From Campylobacteraceae bacterium (GTDB taxonomy: Bacteria > Campylobacterota > Campylobacteria > Campylobacterales > Campylobacteraceae): a stretch of DNA of 46,665 bases. A model generated the notes under the pieces. The model had not been told where the DNA came from, did not search any database, and was given only the letters and a program-made list of their open reading frames with translations. Below, piece by piece: positions 45,244 through 46,665 of the stretch (positions are counted from its first letter, which is position 1; each line of letters opens with the position of its first letter). The stretch lies in assembly GCA_031284315.1 (NCBI GenBank), contig JAITAB010000025.1, forward strand, positions 1-46,665, read 5' to 3'. The translations under genes were made by a program, and so were the position numbers.

Positions 45244-46032
45244 TTAAAACGCTTCTATTATCGCGCCTTGATAATTTTCGCGTATAAAGCCTCTAACCTC
45301 TTCAGAATTTAAGATTTTATTGAGAGCCTTGATGCTTTCTTTCTCTTCATTGCCTTTTTTTACCACAACAACATTTGCATAGGGAGACTCTTTGCTTTCA
45401 AGAAAAAGAGCGTCTTTGAGCGGATTTAGATTTGCCGCGATAGCAAAGTTGGTATTTATCACCGATAAGGCAAAATCATTGAGCGTACGCGGAAGCTGCG
45501 GAGCTTCTATCTCAACTATCTCAATGTTTTTCGGATTTTCCACAATGTCAAATTTCGTTTTCAACTCTTTTTCATTGTTTAGCTTGATAATTCCAGCCGC
45601 CTGCAATAATTCAAGCGCTCTATTTGAGTTTGTGGGGTCGTTTGGTATAGCTATACTTGCGCCCTCCTCAAGCTCGGATACGGACTTTAATTTAGCCGAA
45701 TAGATGCCGATAGGCTCCAAATGAACCGAAACAGTTTTTACCAAATCGGTATTTTTATCTTTGTTAAACTGTTCAAGATACGGCGTATGCTGGAAAAAGT
45801 TAGCGTCAATTTCGCCGTTAAATACTGCGATATTGGGTATAACATAGTCGTTAAAGACTTGAATTTTGAGCGTATATCCCTCTTTTGCAAGAAGTGGCTC
45901 AGCAAACTTCAAAATCTCCGCATGCGGAACGGGCGTAGCGCCCACCGTTATCGTTTTTGAAGAACTCTTGTTGTCCGAGCAAGCGCTGAATAAAAGCGCA
46001 ATGCCTGCCAGTAAAGCGTAAAGCTTTTTCAT
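45244..46032 (-). CDS. metQ: methionine ABC transporter substrate-binding lipoprotein
   Basis: 262 residues of the NlpA/MetQ family. The lipoprotein signal ends in the lipobox FSAC (Cys18). The fold is recognisable from TITVGATPVPHAEIL, NDYVIPNIAVFNGEIDANFFQHTPYL and IAIPNDPTNSNRALELLQAAGII. It binds methionine (D or L) in the periplasm for MetNI. It follows metI after 20 bp. Confidence 0.93.
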   Translation of the reverse strand: MKKLYALLAGIALLFSACSDNKSSSKTITVGATPVPHAEILKFAEPLLAKEGYTLKIQVFNDYVIPNIAVFNGEIDANFFQHTPYLEQFNKDKNTDLVKTVSVHLEPIGIYSAKLKSVSELEEGASIAIPNDPTNSNRALELLQAAGIIKLNNEKELKTKFDIVENPKNIEIVEIEAPQLPRTLNDFALSVINTNFAIAANLNPLKDALFLESKESPYANVVVVKKGNEEKESIKALNKILNSEEVRGFIRENYQGAIIEAF

Positions 46033-46052
46033 GAAAAACCGCCTTTCATAGG

Positions 46053-46664
46053 TTAATGTTTGATGATTTTGTAAATCATATTTCCAAGCGCTTGAAAAAG
46101 TTGAACTATCACAATAAGTATCACAACGGTAACAAAAAGCACATCCGCCTGAAATCCGTTGTATCCGTATTGTATCGCTACTTGTCCCAAGCCGCCGCCG
46201 CCGACTGCGCCTGCCATAGCCGAAAATCCGATAATCACTATCAGAGTTAAAGTGATAGCCGAAACTATACTCGGCATCGCTTCGGGAAGCATAACTTTGA
46301 AAATTATTTGAAGCTTGCTTGCGCCGAACGATTTGGCGGCTTCAATTATACCATAATGTACCTCCTTGAAAGCATTTTCAAATATCCTTGCCACAAACGG
46401 CGCCGCTCCTATCGTCAAAGGTACGATTGACGCGGTAGTGCCTGTCATTTTGCCGACAATGATTTTTGTAAACGGAAAAAGTATAATGATAAGTATGATG
46501 AACGGAAACGAGCGAAATGTATTTACGATAATGTCAAGCGCGCCGTAAATATATCTGTTCGGCGACAATCCGTTTTTGTCCGTCATGATTAAAGCCACAG
46601 AGATGAAAAACCCTGTCAATACGGCAAAAAAAGTAGCCGTAAGGCTCATGTAGAGAGTTTCCAT
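46053..46664 (-). CDS. metI: methionine ABC transporter permease, 5' end beyond window
   Basis: About 203 residues are visible and the frame is still open at the right edge; the family usually has 10-15 more at the N-terminus. Five membrane helices and the permease coupling loop EAAKSFGASKLQIIFKVMLPEAMPS are present. With MetQ downstream and presumably MetN further right, it forms the MetNIQ importer. Confidence 0.92.
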   Translation of the reverse strand: METLYMSLTATFFAVLTGFFISVALIMTDKNGLSPNRYIYGALDIIVNTFRSFPFIILIIILFPFTKIIVGKMTGTTASIVPLTIGAAPFVARIFENAFKEVHYGIIEAAKSFGASKLQIIFKVMLPEAMPSIVSAITLTLIVIIGFSAMAGAVGGGGLGQVAIQYGYNGFQADVLFVTVVILIVIVQLFQALGNMIYKIIKH

Positions 46665-46665
46665 C

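Overview
The window is a piece of chromosome from a low-GC Campylobacterota (Epsilonproteobacteria) bacterium. From memory, two gene orders match that group: pyrF-nusB-ribH-kdsA-EamA exporter | der-aroK-trpS-serS follows the Campylobacter jejuni order, and tgt | TrkA-like-aroB-mscS-mtaB-ftsH-like follows Helicobacter pylori HP0281-HP0286. I cannot assign a genus. Most of the window is dense core genome with overlapping stop/start codons. It also carries small dispersed GCGGGAAT-type repeats, decayed genes and one CRISPR array.

Layout. 1-2001: edge-truncated DUF2156-like gene, small acidic ORF, RibBA and a tRNA-Gln(TTG)/tRNA-fMet pair behind a perfect sigma-70 promoter. 2002-6808: an accessory patch between the 3' ends of two convergent tRNA loci, holding a start-less coding remnant, repeats, a small HTH gene and two coupled ORFs that look like pieces of a phage-type polyvalent protein with a barnase-like nuclease domain; it ends 5 bp from tRNA-Gln(CTG). 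6927-14789: core synthesis and translation genes. 14790-19895: repeats with a 123-bp MITE-like element, an RRM protein, GluQ-RS, a patatin-like lipase, an MsbA-type exporter and tRNA-Arg. 20041-24171: two flavodoxins, a conserved hypothetical with a Fur box, and MATE and LysE exporters. 24296-28345: murG, ftsW and divergent ftsI. 28392-33913: an operon for an ABC ATPase, a membrane permease, a DUF4857-like protein and a TonB receptor, with two Fur-type boxes. 34064-35039: a CRISPR array whose repeats carry the Cas12a (type V-A) handle, with no cas gene anywhere in the window. 35358-36000: two decayed small exported-protein genes, one with a Fur box almost identical to that of the ABC operon. 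36059-44163: mtaB/aroB/mscS/FtsH-like block and divergent tgt. 44196-44540: second MITE-like copy. 44628 to the end: DedA protein, MetQ and the truncated MetI.

How it fits together. There is an apparent iron-responsive set: four 15-bp Fur-like boxes lie in front of the hypothetical-flavodoxin pair, the ABC operon, the TonB receptor and the broken lipoprotein gene. The most unusual part is the stand-alone Cas12a-type array. It has a near-consensus promoter right against its first repeat, repeat hairpin loops that change in blocks from new to old end, one repeat cut down to 8 bp so that two spacers are fused, and a decayed last repeat. It would need a Cas12a encoded elsewhere. FtsH-like protein 36059-37720 has lost its protease motif, and one of the two flavodoxins has lost the usual flavin-stacking residues.
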